Of a stretch of DNA of 64,000 bases, positions 1 through 10,719 are shown one piece after another. Location: NCBI GenBank assembly GCA_028023455.1, contig JAQFVV010006342.1, positions 1,635,001 to 1,699,000 of the forward strand, in the 5' to 3' direction. This DNA comes from Epiperipatus broadwayi. Taxonomy: Eukaryota; Onychophora; Udeonychophora; Euonychophora; Peripatidae. Numbering within the stretch: the first letter of the stretch is position 1; every line of letters starts with the position of its first letter. A program made the translations under genes and the position numbers. The notes beneath the pieces are model-generated. The model was not told where the DNA came from, ran no database searches, and saw nothing but the letters and a program-made list of their open reading frames with translations.

Positions 1-1579
1 TAAAATGTTAAATAACTTTTAAATGCTTTATTTTGTTTTAAAATAAATATTGCATATTTTAAAAAATATAATGTTATAAAGTAAATCGATATAAATAATA
101 AGCATAGGTATAATTTTATAATTATAATATAATAGGGAATGTATCGGTAATTACAACTATCTAGTATTAAAGTAATATTAAATGGGAATATGTTATATTT
201 AATAAACATAGTGTAGTGAACGATATCCACAAAATCTGGTAATAAATTATTAGATAGATATTTTATGTAACATCTTTTGACATTGCAAGATAAAAATTGT
301 TTAATTTTTAAGAAATCCATACTCACGATAATGTTATTTTTTATGTTTTCCGTAGTATGTTTCTATGGATGTTTTTTTAGAAAGAAAGGTATAATTAAAT
401 AATGTTTAATGATAGGATATATTTTTTAATAAAAATAAATAAATGTAATTTATCATAAGTTTAATTAGAAAGAGATAAATAAAATGGTATTATTTTATTA
501 TTATTGTTTTAAGTCAGAATTAAAACATAAAATAATTCTAGATTGTTTTAATAACTAAGTAATAAAAAATGTAAAGCTGTGTAAAGTGAGGATATCCAAT
601 GTAAATATTGTAAATAAATTGTTTGTTTTATTGTTAAGAATAAACTTTTTAAATTTTTTTTCAAAATTTGTGTGTCATGACTGTTTTCATTTTCCCATTA
701 CACTGCATGAGATCACACAATACAACCAGAATAATAGAGACTAGACGAACATATAATTTTTGCACAAAGATAAATAAAGAATTATTTTAAGAATTTGAAT
801 ATTTTCTTGGTATTCATTTAATTAAGTAATCATATTTTACATTATATTATGGTCATAAATTAATTATCATAATGGTACATTTAATGATATGCTATCCATT
901 GCCACACACCTTTATTTGTCAGATTATAAATGCTACCACATATTTCTTACATTATTATATGGAAATAAAAGATTATATCATAGTATTTTATTATAGTAAA
1001 TAAAATTATAGTGAAAAAAAGATATATAAAATTAGTTCATACAATGAAGAATATTATTATTATTTGTTTAAGTGTAGTAGAGTATGACATAAAATCCCTT
1101 TTCATGTTTTACTAGTGATTTTTAAATTAACTTAGAACAATTTTATGAACCTGAGATTTTATTGAGCTAAATTATTATAGATAAAAAGATTAAGATTTAA
1201 TTATTAGTTTAATCTTAATGAATAGGATTTATTGAAGTCATAAGAATACTATAAGTTTATTATTTGCGAGAGTAATAGGAGGATAGTGTTCATATGCCAT
1301 TGAGGTTGTATCCTATGGGATATTGGCTCAATGTAATCTTTCTTATCACCTGTATTTTCACTTCCAAGTCTCATAAAATAATAAATATTTACTTATTTAT
1401 TTTATAAACTGAATCTTATTCTTAATTTTGAATTTGAGCTAGTGGAACATTTTAATATTAATACAGAATATTTTATTTATTAATTATTTTGTTACAACAA
1501 ATGTAATCTGCAACTGAGCTAACCCATTTTTATTTTATATGATATTGCCAGGAAGTGAATATGCAATCGGATAGGTTAG
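1..1579. other. AT-rich non-coding DNA
   Basis: No open reading frame, recognisable repeat boundary or RNA gene was seen here. It is low-complexity AT-rich sequence ending in a (TA)n tract near 1582-1600. Confidence 0.6.
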
Positions 1580-1601
1580 AATATATATATATATATATAA
1601 A

Positions 1602-2106
1602 AGACATATTTTGTGGGTTCATCCATATTAAAAAGTTTAAATAGTGATATTCCAATGTTTTGACTTGGTCACACAAGTCATCCACTGGGAGATAAAAGGG
1701 AGAAAGACGGTTGTAGAGGTGCTACAATCACTGATTTGAATAAACATTAAAGTTCCACAAATAGCAAAAATGTTAAATTTAAAAATGTTTTTTAAAAAAA
1801 TCTTTCCAAATAGGAGGAAGTTTGCATGTATTCTCTCACTTATTGATACAATCTGGCCTTTTAAGTATCTCAATGGCTTCTCTATTTTTGCACTGGTAGA
1901 GATTATCACATCTGGATATGATCCTGGTACAAGAAAAATCAATTTTATGACCTGAATCTATAGTATGGAATGAGAGTGCTGATGATGATGAGTGTTGTTT
2001 AACTGCATTAGCATGCTGATCTCTCCTAACACTGATGCGACGATTACTCATACCTATATAAGAAGCTTTACAATTTTTACTTGAGAATTGATAAACACCA
2101 TGAGAT
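1602..2106 (-). pseudogene. Penelope-like element fragment: GIY-YIG endonuclease
   Basis: The minus strand encodes the C-terminal GIY-YIG nuclease typical of Penelope-like retroelements, which nick target DNA. A GVY triplet lies at 2091-2099 and YIG at 2052-2060. They are followed by an arginine- and histidine-containing helix, an SSALSFH stretch, the SGHKIDF motif, a catalytic-type glutamate in NREAIEI, and INK. Only the nuclease end is present; no reverse transcriptase precedes it. The frame stays open from 2099 to about 1836 and then degrades. The fragment is bounded on both sides by (TA)n tracts (1582-1600 and 2107-2122). Family assignment rests on motif order and spacing and is fairly secure; activity is very unlikely. 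Confidence 0.75.
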
Positions 2107-2122
2107 TATATATATATATAAC

Positions 2123-4880
2123 TGGTAAATTGATAATAGCTTGTTGAACTAATAATTTAAAATCATAGATGTGTTTCTTAAGCTGGATCATTTAAAATAC
2201 AACAACACAAAATATAATAAGAATTTTTTCCCACCATGCTATGTCTATGTATCTCCTTTATCATGAATACCAAATATCTATATTTATTATTTAAATAAGG
2301 CTTCTATTTTAGCCTGCAAAATTCAATATTCCATTTATGACTTCTTTGACTTGGGCTTTATTAAATATCTATCACGAAATTTATATATTTATAAATAATA
2401 TTATACCACTTTTAAAGACAAACAAAATACATATCAAAATAACTCCTAAATAATGCATGTGAGAATGTCAACTTACAATTCCAATGTTGAATAACTATAA
2501 CCTGATCCATTCTTTTAAAACACATCTGATAGTAAGATTGTAATAATCAAATGATTAAGAAAATTTATTTAAAAAAAAGATAAAATTTGGAGACATAAAT
2601 TTATTATGTTGTATATTTATATAAATGATTCCATGCAAGATATAATGCTTTGTTTATTCTTCAATTCAACCTATACACTCATTTATTATTTGGTGTTTAC
2701 ATATATACATGTAAAATATTTACTTTATCACAACAAATTTCGTTACCCACTGAAGTATAATATCTACAATTAATATTTTTTTAAAACTTAGAATTTACTG
2801 AGTTGTTTACGCTATTTACCTATTTACGTATATAAGATTAATGATTAAAGACTGAAGATTTAATTACTAAATGGCCTTTAACATTTACTTTTACCACTGT
2901 TAAATCAAAACATTTTTAAAAAAAAGCTATTTGCAAACATCATATATATATATATATCTTTGTAAATTTAATTTCAATATTTTATGAAAAACATATATTT
3001 AAATTATAACAATTTGTTAAACTTCAAGTTATCATATACATGTAACATCTATCTTAAAATGTTTTGTAAAATAAAACAAATGTTTTATAATAAAGAAAAC
3101 TAGAAATAAAATATAAAAAAATCAACAAATGAGTAGATAAATTGATTAATTTTAGTTACCCCATAACTGCAAACTTTTCCATTATTTTCAGTCTCTTATT
3201 TACTTTAAATATTTTGGTCTTGGCTCAATTCTGTAGTATGTGAAATAACTTTTAAAATATATACACATTAGTGACACACGAATTTATAGATTTTTTTTAA
3301 GCAATTAATTTCTGGCATTCTTTTTATATTCAGCTGTAGAATCATTAAAAGAATCTTAAAAGTTAAAAAATAACTACTTTTTTCTAAGTTTGCTTACAAA
3401 TGCTGGCTTGGTGATAAACTTCATATTTCACTAGATTTCAAAAGTGAAATAAGATAGGCACATGGCAGAAATTGCCCTTGGAAAGTAAAGTTTATTTAGC
3501 CTATCATTTTGATGTTATATCTTGGTCCAGTATCTGTTATATTTATATCAAAAGAAGAATTTGTGGAATAGACAAAATAAAGTTATAGCTTCTTTCTTTC
3601 TGCTTTATGATGATTCCCCTTTCTTTATTGCTATAGTAATTTTTTCCCATTATTACACTTTCCACATGCTGACTTAAAAATCTTTAATATTGCTATTGTT
3701 AATTTTAAAATATTAAGATAAAAAAATACTAATAATAATATTAAAAAAAATATTACATAGAAAATTTATTTTTGCAGTTTACAAAATAAATAAATAACAA
3801 ACAGTAATATTGTATCCCAAATAATTACCAAAAATAAAAATATAATCTAATTATAACTAGTATTTTAGATGCTACTGCTTATAACTATTTATATATATAT
3901 ATACATAAGTGATATGTCACCATTGCCATCAAAATCTCATCATCGCAAAACAAAGCATATACCAACAGTAAATAAACAAAAATGAACTAAACAATAATAA
4001 TAACAACAATAATCTATATACAAATCATTATGTAAAAATCAAATCAAAAAGATTTTTTTTTAAAACTATAATGGCACTTTAAAAGAAAGGATGGATCTTT
4101 CCATCCCTTACAATATATAATTATTGAGATATTAATATTATATACATGCACATACTTTGCAAGTTTTAGAATGTTTTAACTATAAAATCCAAGTTGTATA
4201 TTACATGCATTTTATTAAAAAAATCATCAAATTATTATTATCTATAATTTTTAATGGGTTCATAGTACTATAATTTTCCTATATCATTTTTTTTAATCAC
4301 TTGAAAAATGATGACTCAAAATTTTAGTGTACTTTATTATATTCAAAACTTCATAAATAGAAATTGCTAGAACTTGATGATGGCATTTAAATAATAAATT
4401 TATTTAATTTACATAAGAAAATTGTGTTTATATATGTACAGTTATCTTTATGCTTAAAATAAATTTTCATGTTTTAGTGATGAGAATTTAATGATAAATA
4501 ATTGTTTAAATAGTGCTAATTTATCTATATATTTATTTTTAGATATAAGACCTATACATAAGTAAAGTAATGTTAACTACAATATTTATTTTTAAACAAT
4601 ATTTAAAGTAATGAATACTCAATGATAAGATGGTTCACTTTTATAATGCCAAATGCAGTAAGTAGTGGGGTATGAAAATGTATGAGTGATTGCAAATTGA
4701 AATAGATTTGTAATTTAGTGAACAGATTATACCCATAACAATCAAATAAAAAAAATTTTTTTTTCATCTTATGGCCATGGTTTCTTTTATTAGACAAATA
4801 AACTTTCTTAATTGAAAATTACAAACAAAAACAGCAAATACATACACATATATAATTAAGAATGATTGGAAGACAATGGC
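2123..4880. other. AT-rich non-coding DNA
   Basis: I see no gene or repeat family that I can name. Short (TA)n tracts occur near 2940-2957 and 3887-3903. Short open frames on either strand have low-complexity composition and no motif. Confidence 0.55.
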
Positions 4881-5700
4881 CAATTGTCCATACATTAAAA
4901 AAGTTCTCATAGGGAATAATAACCTAACATTTAAAATGGTTAACTCTCCTTACCATTTAACTAGTCATAAAAGACAACATTTGTATTACTGTATAATATT
5001 TTATGATCAAAATTATATCCATGAATGTATAATTCCAAGTTAAGATAGATATTTTAACTTTACTATTTTAAATTTTAACCTTTCCACAAAAAAAACCTAA
5101 TTACTTTCATCTACATAAATTTTAAAACAACTGTACAGAATTTTATAAATTATTCCTCAATATTTTTATTATCTACCAACTTCTTTTGAATTATTTAATT
5201 ATGAATTTAAAGTAAAATTTTTCTTCCAAGCAATTCTTGCCTAACAATAAATGATTATTTTTATTAATCCATCTACAAACTGATAATCTAAAATAATACA
5301 TTTTTTTTATCATTCCTATCAAATATTACCTTCAAATCACCATTATAATTATTCCTTTAGATACTTAATAAATCTATCAGAATAATCTAAACAAATAATT
5401 ACAAAATTGCTTTCTTTGAATCAATATCCTATTTCAAATTATTTAACCGTTTTATTTCTATATTAAAAACTCATTATTTTTAAGAACAAATGGCTGATAT
5501 CTCGCAGACTCAATCACATTTCTTAAATTTTTAATAAAGTGATTACAATACAAAATATGATAAAATCTATCTATTATAATCACTAAATCTAAACATTTTA
5601 ACTTATTAAAATTCATAATATTCTTAATATTAGTAACAAAACCATTCAATCCAATAAAAAAAAAAATCCATTTAACTTTCAAGTATTACAATTATGACTA
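4880..5700 (-). pseudogene. Decayed Penelope-like element (RT thumb to GIY-YIG)
   Basis: Read on the minus strand this matches, segment by segment, the remnant at 57.2-57.8 kb and the better preserved copy at 33.2-34.2 kb. A region encoding a SARYQPFV-like stretch, then a Tyr-Arg-Asn-Lys-like stretch before a broken linker, is followed at about 5000 by an H-x5-H-K-I motif. That motif corresponds to the GIY-YIG histidine segment. Stops and frameshifts are frequent. A 74-codon open frame at 5458-5682 is the best preserved piece. The similarity was judged by eye and the boundaries are approximate. Confidence 0.45.
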
Positions 5701-5728
5701 ATCACACTATTTTGTTATATATATATAC

Positions 5729-5739
5729 AGCTCATTAAT
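5729..5739. repeat. Target-site duplication of foldback composite (left copy)
   Basis: The 11-mer AGCTCATTAAT occurs here and again at 9258-9268, exactly flanking the composite of inverted and tandem repeats. It follows a (TA)n tract at 5716-5726. It is inferred to be the duplication made when the composite integrated. Confidence 0.5.
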
Positions 5740-6131
5740 AATCAAAAAAAAAAGCAAGTCTTACATAACGTGACATTACTTTTATAAGCTTGTATTTATA
5801 AAAATGTAATACAGAGAACATACCAATAATTCAAACAAGCTCTTCTTAATTGATAAGTGCGGTAAGAGAAAACATTTAAAATCTCTATCCAGAACATTCC
5901 TATTTCCAGACGAATTGGTTTCAAGCTTATGGCTCACCTCAGTAAAGAGCTAGAATATTCAGACACTAGATGTAAAATATCAACTCAAAACCCAGCACTT
6001 ATTTCATACATAATATTTAAGTAGAAACTCTGAAGTTTTAGATATGAAAATGTCTTTTACTCCAGCTATCTAACTTAAATAGCTATATGGGACTGAACCA
6101 AATTCAGATCTACCACATATTAATAGTCTCA
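5740..6131 (-). repeat. Foldback repeat family, inverted copy A
   Basis: The reverse complement of this segment matches 8549-8922 over nearly its whole length, and matches 8961-9257. Shared landmarks include a block ending in GTGGTAGATC, the string TTGGTTCAGTCCCATATAGC, and a CTTATAAAAGTAATGTCA block at the outer end. No protein is encoded. Before the LINE insertion the arm continued into 8455-8464. The family is unknown to me. Inverted plus tandem partial copies resemble Penelope-like element or retrozyme arrangements, but no ribozyme core was found. Confidence 0.7.
6114..6131. repeat. Target-site duplication of LINE insertion (left copy)
   Basis: The 18-mer CACATATTAATAGTCTCA is identical to 8437-8454. 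Neighbouring bases differ on both sides, so these are the limits of the duplication. It marks a target-primed reverse transcription event for the LINE at 6132-8436. Confidence 0.9.
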
Positions 6132-8436
6132 AAACATTTATTAAACTAATTAATATGGATGATATATTACAAATATGGAGATGAGTTATGGAACTAACAT
6201 TATTGAATTAAACAGGGTTAGGTATTTAGTGGTTAAGTTCTTTGTTAACTTTATTAGAGAGTCTGATATAGCTTCCATGTCTCTTGAAAAATGAATGTTG
6301 TGGCAAGAGTTTTGTCTCTTTGTTTAATTTTCTCTATGCTCTGAATAAATAATGAGTTTTCATCTGGCTTGGGATGTTGGTATTGTGCCTTGCACCTTAC
6401 AATCCAAATGGCATAGGTGATGAAAATTGACAGCCTGATTGTAGGAATATCTCTTCCACGAATGCATTCTTTTATATTAAGTATTTTGTAGTAGTCTATC
6501 TTTGAATTGTTAAATATTATTGTTTTAATATTACCTAGACCCATGCATGTTTTAATTATGTGGTCAAATGTTTCCTCATCCCTGCCACAGCTGTGGCAAA
6601 TTGATTGGACTTTGGTGATAGATCTTTTATATCTGAGGAACCAGTTGACCGGCATGGCATCCAGAATAATTTTAAGTAAGTAATCTAAGTATTTTGGTTC
6701 TAGAGCCCAATACTTGAATAGGGTAATCAGCTTGTGATTAGTTATTCCTAATCTTGTAGTAGAGATTTGATTATTTTGTTTTAGGATGCGATGGGCATCC
6801 CATAGCTTGATCTTGCTTTGATAGTTGTTATGGGCATTTGTATTTTGTTGCATTGTTGACAGGATTAGATGGTCAAGCCAGCTTAATTTTTTGGGGGGTG
6901 GTGTGTCGGTAGAAATTATGGATTCAGTGATCTGGTCATGGCCATACTTTTGGACTAGATTATATATCAGAGTGTGTGATTTCTGATAGTTAATTGAAGT
7001 GATGGAATGTAGTGACATTCCATTTAATCTTTTGTTTTCCTGCATGTTTCTCATGCTGATGGAAACAGTTTGTCCTTTCCATAGTAATCTTGAGCAATAT
7101 TGCTCAATTTTCTTGATGAATGTTTTATTTGCATTCATCATTGGCAGGTAGTATGCAATTTTGCTGTAAATCTTTATATTTAGCAGTGAAACCTTACCAT
7201 AGAGCGAAAGGTATACCTTTGAGAGGGTCTTAGTGATCTGGTCTGTGGACTGGAGGATTTTTGCCTGAAGTTCTTTAGACATTGCTGATTGCGATTTTGA
7301 AATATTAAATCCCAGAAATTTCTGTGGTTCAGCTTGGAAGCGCGATTTGATTTTTTTTCCAGATAGGATAGACCAAGCTGTGGATTTTCCTGTATTTATT
7401 TTTAGATCTGATAGATTTGTATATTTGTCCAATATTTCATATAGTGTGTTTAGATATTTCTGAGTTGGCAGAATGATCAAGACATCATCCATGTAAGCGA
7501 TTGCTTTGATCGCTCTTTTGAGTCTGGGTATATATACTCCAGGTAGGTTATCTTCAATGTCTTTAAGAAGTGGATTGATGTAGCAGGCAAACAGGAGAGC
7601 ACTGAGTGGAGATCCTTGTGGAATTGAAGTATTCGGAGTAAAACTGTTTGTATATACTCCATTGAGTGATATGTGAATTTCCCTATTGTGTAGTAAATTG
7701 TCCAATATCTGAATTATCTGGGAGGGAACACCAAGGCCCTCCAAAATATTCAGCAGTGTGCTGATATTGACTGAGTCAAATGCCTCGGATATGTCAAGTT
7801 GTACGGCAATGGGCTTGGATTTTCTGTTGGTTCTGATGTAATCCAAGAGTATTTTGGTTTCACCAATCGCCGTGAGTGCTGAGGAGCCTTTTTTGGCATA
7901 CTGAGAGGGCATGATATGACTCAGGATTTTATGTTGTATCTTATCTTTAATGACACCCTCTATAATCTTTATTAAGAGTGGAGACATGGATATGGGTCTT
8001 ATGTTGTTTATATCAGTAGGGTCTTTGCTCTTTTTCATAAATGGCACCAATGCAACTGGATATAAATTTTTAATGAACCTTTGCTTTTGCGCAAGATGGT
8101 CAATCATTAACATGATGATTGGGACAGTAAAATTGCTTAAGTGGGAGAGAAGAAATTTAGGTATCCCATGCATTCCAGGATGGATGCTGTCTGGAAGGGA
8201 GCACAGTTTGTTTTTAATATCTTGGACTGTGATCAAATGATCATCACTGGATGAATGTCTTGTCCAATCACGATCTACTGATGAGTTTTGTTTTTTTAAT
8301 TTGTTTTCAAAGTGTAGTTTAATTTTTTCAAGCATGTGGTATCCAGTCATGCTGGTGCCCTGATGTTTAATTAGTATTGGAGTATTTTGTTTTTTCTGTG
8401 GCCCCAGGGCCCACCTGAGATATTCTAAAAGTTAAT
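6132..8436 (-). mobile_element. 5'-truncated LINE insertion
   Basis: This is a 2.3-kb non-LTR retrotransposon copy delimited by an exact 18-bp target-site duplication. It is 5' truncated: it holds the reverse transcriptase and C-terminal part of ORF2 but no endonuclease or ORF1. The 3' end, read on the minus strand, is an AT-rich tail with no long poly(A). It sits within an arm of an older foldback repeat, about 10 bp from the loop. An intact long ORF and an exact duplication point to a fairly recent insertion. Confidence 0.85.
6254..8350 (-). CDS. LINE ORF2 fragment: reverse transcriptase with YMDD box and CCHC zinc motif
   Basis: This 698-codon frame is uninterrupted and encodes the reverse transcriptase part of a LINE, which copies element RNA at nicked target DNA. 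Visible blocks in order: an IHPGMHGIPKFLL fingers segment, NNIRPISMSPLL, the palm block LDISEAFDSV, IPQGSPLSALLF, the catalytic box AYMDDVLII, LKINTGKST and KFLGFNIS. A C-x2-C-x8-H-x4-C zinc motif near residue 600 and an AIWIVRC segment follow, as in L1/Tx1-group LINEs. Residue 1 is only the first methionine: the frame is open a further 25 or so codons towards the truncated 5' end. YMDD is unusual, since most LINEs carry a YADD-type box. No apurinic-type endonuclease and no ORF1 are present, so this copy is not autonomous. Clade assignment is tentative. Confidence 0.88.
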   Translation of the reverse strand: MTGYHMLEKIKLHFENKLKKQNSSVDRDWTRHSSSDDHLITVQDIKNKLCSLPDSIHPGMHGIPKFLLSHLSNFTVPIIMLMIDHLAQKQRFIKNLYPVALVPFMKKSKDPTDINNIRPISMSPLLIKIIEGVIKDKIQHKILSHIMPSQYAKKGSSALTAIGETKILLDYIRTNRKSKPIAVQLDISEAFDSVNISTLLNILEGLGVPSQIIQILDNLLHNREIHISLNGVYTNSFTPNTSIPQGSPLSALLFACYINPLLKDIEDNLPGVYIPRLKRAIKAIAYMDDVLIILPTQKYLNTLYEILDKYTNLSDLKINTGKSTAWSILSGKKIKSRFQAEPQKFLGFNISKSQSAMSKELQAKILQSTDQITKTLSKVYLSLYGKVSLLNIKIYSKIAYYLPMMNANKTFIKKIEQYCSRLLWKGQTVSISMRNMQENKRLNGMSLHSITSINYQKSHTLIYNLVQKYGHDQITESIISTDTPPPKKLSWLDHLILSTMQQNTNAHNNYQSKIKLWDAHRILKQNNQISTTRLGITNHKLITLFKYWALEPKYLDYLLKIILDAMPVNWFLRYKRSITKVQSICHSCGRDEETFDHIIKTCMGLGNIKTIIFNNSKIDYYKILNIKECIRGRDIPTIRLSIFITYAIWIVRCKAQYQHPKPDENSLFIQSIEKIKQRDKTLATTFIFQETWKLYQTL

Positions 8437-8454
8437 CACATATTAATAGTCTCA
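8437..8454. repeat. Target-site duplication of LINE insertion (right copy)
   Basis: Exact partner of 6114-6131 (18 bp). Removing the LINE and one copy restores a continuous foldback arm. Confidence 0.9.
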
Positions 8455-8930
8455 GCATAGCCAACACATTAAAGATAAAAATTATAAAAGGTCACGTTAT
8501 ATTGCTTTTTTTTATATTTACTATTATTGTAATTTTACCTTCAAGGCTTTGGCTATGTCAGGCTATTAATATGTGGTAGATCTGAATTTGGTTCAGTCCC
8601 ATATAGCTATTTGAGTTAAATAGCTGGAGTAAAAGACATTTTCATGTCTAAAACTTCAGTTTCTACTTAAATATTACATGTGAAATAAGTGCTGGTTTTT
8701 GAGTTGATATTTTAGATCTAGTGTCTGAATATTCTAGCTCTTCGCTGAGGTGAACGATAAGCTCAAAACCAATTGGTCTGGAAATAGGAAATATTCTGGA
8801 TAGAGGTTTTAAATATTTTTTCTTACCGTACTTATCAATTAAGAGCTTGTTTGAGCTATTGGTACACTCTCTGTGTTATATATTTGTAAATACAAGCTTA
8901 TAAAAGTAATGTCATGTTATATATGACGCT
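8455..8930 (+). repeat. Foldback loop and copy B of the repeat
   Basis: 8455-8464 is the tip of the left arm, 8465-8548 is the loop, and 8549-8922 is the right arm complementary to 5758-6131 plus 8455-8464. The arm carries the same landmarks as copy A in opposite orientation. No coding potential was seen. Confidence 0.7.
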
Positions 8931-9257
8931 TTTTTTTATTATAATTTTACCTTTAAGTTTTGACTATGCTGAGGTTATTAATATGTGGTAGATCAGAATT
9001 TGGTTCAGTCCCATATAGCTATTTAAGTTAGAAAGCTGGAGTAGAAGAAATTTTCATGTCTAAAATTTCAGAGTTTCTACTTAAATTGAGTTGATATTTT
9101 AGATCTAGTGTCTGAATATTCTAGTTCTTCACTGAGGTGAACCATAAGCTCAAAACCAATTAGTCTGGAGATAGGAATGTTCTGGATAGAGATTTTAAAT
9201 GTTTTCTCTTACTGCACTTATCAATTAAGAGCTTTTTTGAGTTAGTACACTCTCTGT
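8931..9257 (+). repeat. Tandem copy C of the foldback repeat (truncated)
   Basis: It is a direct-oriented partial copy of B, beginning with a poly-T and ATAATTTTACC block and ending at ACACTCTCTGT, short of the outer part seen in A and B. It is followed by the right copy of the 11-bp duplication at 9258-9268. The B-C arrangement is a head-to-tail tandem of roughly 0.4-kb period. Confidence 0.65.
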
Positions 9258-9268
9258 AGCTCATTAAT

Positions 9269-9548
9269 GAAGAAATAATATAAGCCAAATTACCCAACCT
9301 TCTTTCATTTTATAAACTTTAAAAATATTTATTAATCTATTATTAGATTAAAAAAGTATTAATGTATTTATTTCTGTTTTAAATAGAGAGAAATAATTTT
9401 TATCATAGAAAAAGAAAATAGAAATATTTTTCTGATGCTAAAATTCATGTTATTCATAATTTGCTTCTATTATTATATGATTTACTATATTTTAGATATA
9501 AGCTATTCTTACATTATATCCTTATTTTTAAGTATATGATTTTACTGT
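9269..9548. other. AT-rich non-coding DNA
   Basis: Nothing recognisable was seen in this stretch. Confidence 0.5.
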
Positions 9549-9625
9549 ATATCATCATCATCATCATCATCAACCATTATCAATCCACTGCAGGATGAAG
9601 GTCTCTCCAAGTTTAATCCATCTTA
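9549..9625 (-). mobile_element. RTE LINE 3'-end fragment
   Basis: An (ATC)n run followed by about 60 bases is nearly identical to the 3' end of the RTE element at 44.7 kb (shared block CCACTGCAGGATGAAGG). Only the terminal piece is present. A (TA)n tract and then a DNA transposon interrupt it. Confidence 0.8.
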
Positions 9626-9643
9626 TATATATATATATACACA

Positions 9644-10708
9644 CACCTGGGTCTCATTTTACGTGATAGATAGGTTCCTCAGAAAACACGCGCAACTGAA
9701 ATCGTGCAAAAATAGACGTAACTTACATTGAAAAAGGGGGGATGTGGTCTGTAATTTTTCAAAATTCGTGTAAAAGCAAAGCACCAACGTAAAATTACTT
9801 TAAAATTTGCACAAAAAAAAAAATAAGGAAATAAAATATGACTAATAAAAAATTTCAAATTTGAAAAAGATTGATACAAGACAAACTTTTTGTAACTATA
9901 ATATTTAATTTTATTCAAAATAATATATTTTTATGCATAATTTACAGTACAGTAATTTACATTTTTTTATACATGTTTTAATTATTATAGCTATTTGCCG
10001 AAAAACACGTTCGTTTGCAAACAACTAGCGCCAACTTCACACTCATGTTATGTCAATGGTTTTCTGGTGTTAATGTAATTAGTAATTAATCTTTGAGACG
10101 ATGATTTTATTGTTTATGAAACTAACAACTAAAAATTAAATTCTTATTTTTGTCTTTAATTTTCAATTCCGTTTAAAAATCAAATTTCACATCACATTAT
10201 TTCAGGTCACCGTAAGTAATTTTTAAATTGTTAATTACAATTAAAAATCAGATTTTAATTTTTAATTGTCAAATTTAATTGTGCCCACTGCTATTACTGA
10301 CCTTTTAAAAATAAACTTACGGACACTAAATGATTAATAATTGATTATGTTCTTTTTTAAAAAGCAAAAACAGAATGTGATTTAAAATGCAAAATTAACA
10401 CGCACGTTTGAACAAATTTACATTATAATCTTGTAAAATTTAATGTGTGTATACATAAAATGTGGAAATCATTATTTTAATTTCATTATTGCATAAAATC
10501 TTACTATTATAAAGCACTGAAAATATTGAAATTACTAAGTTGAAAGTCGAATTCCAATAATGTGCTATTACTTTCAATATAATGTAAGTGCACAAAATTT
10601 ATTATTTAAAGTAATAGCACATTATTGAAGTTCAACTTCCGGTGAAACAAGAATCGCGTAACTTCAAAATTGTGTTAAATAAGTCCGCGTAGAAAGAGAC
10701 CCAGGTGT
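9644..10708. mobile_element. Non-autonomous DNA transposon, Tigger/pogo-like
   Basis: The element starts with CACCTGGGTCTC and ends with the inverted GAGACCCAGGTG. It is inserted at TA dinucleotides inside a (TA)n tract, as expected for the Tc1/mariner superfamily. Beyond the 12-bp perfect ends, the subterminal sequence (a GGTTCCTCAGAAAACACGCG block, then ATCGTGCAAAAAT) recalls the layout of Tigger/pogo termini. There is no transposase frame. Short open frames inside are not supported. The superfamily call is an inference from the ends and the TA target. Confidence 0.6.
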
Positions 10709-10719
10709 ATATATATATA

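Noticed and set aside
7950-8240. Plus-strand frame of 96 codons
   Set aside because: Shadow of the minus-strand reverse transcriptase ORF.
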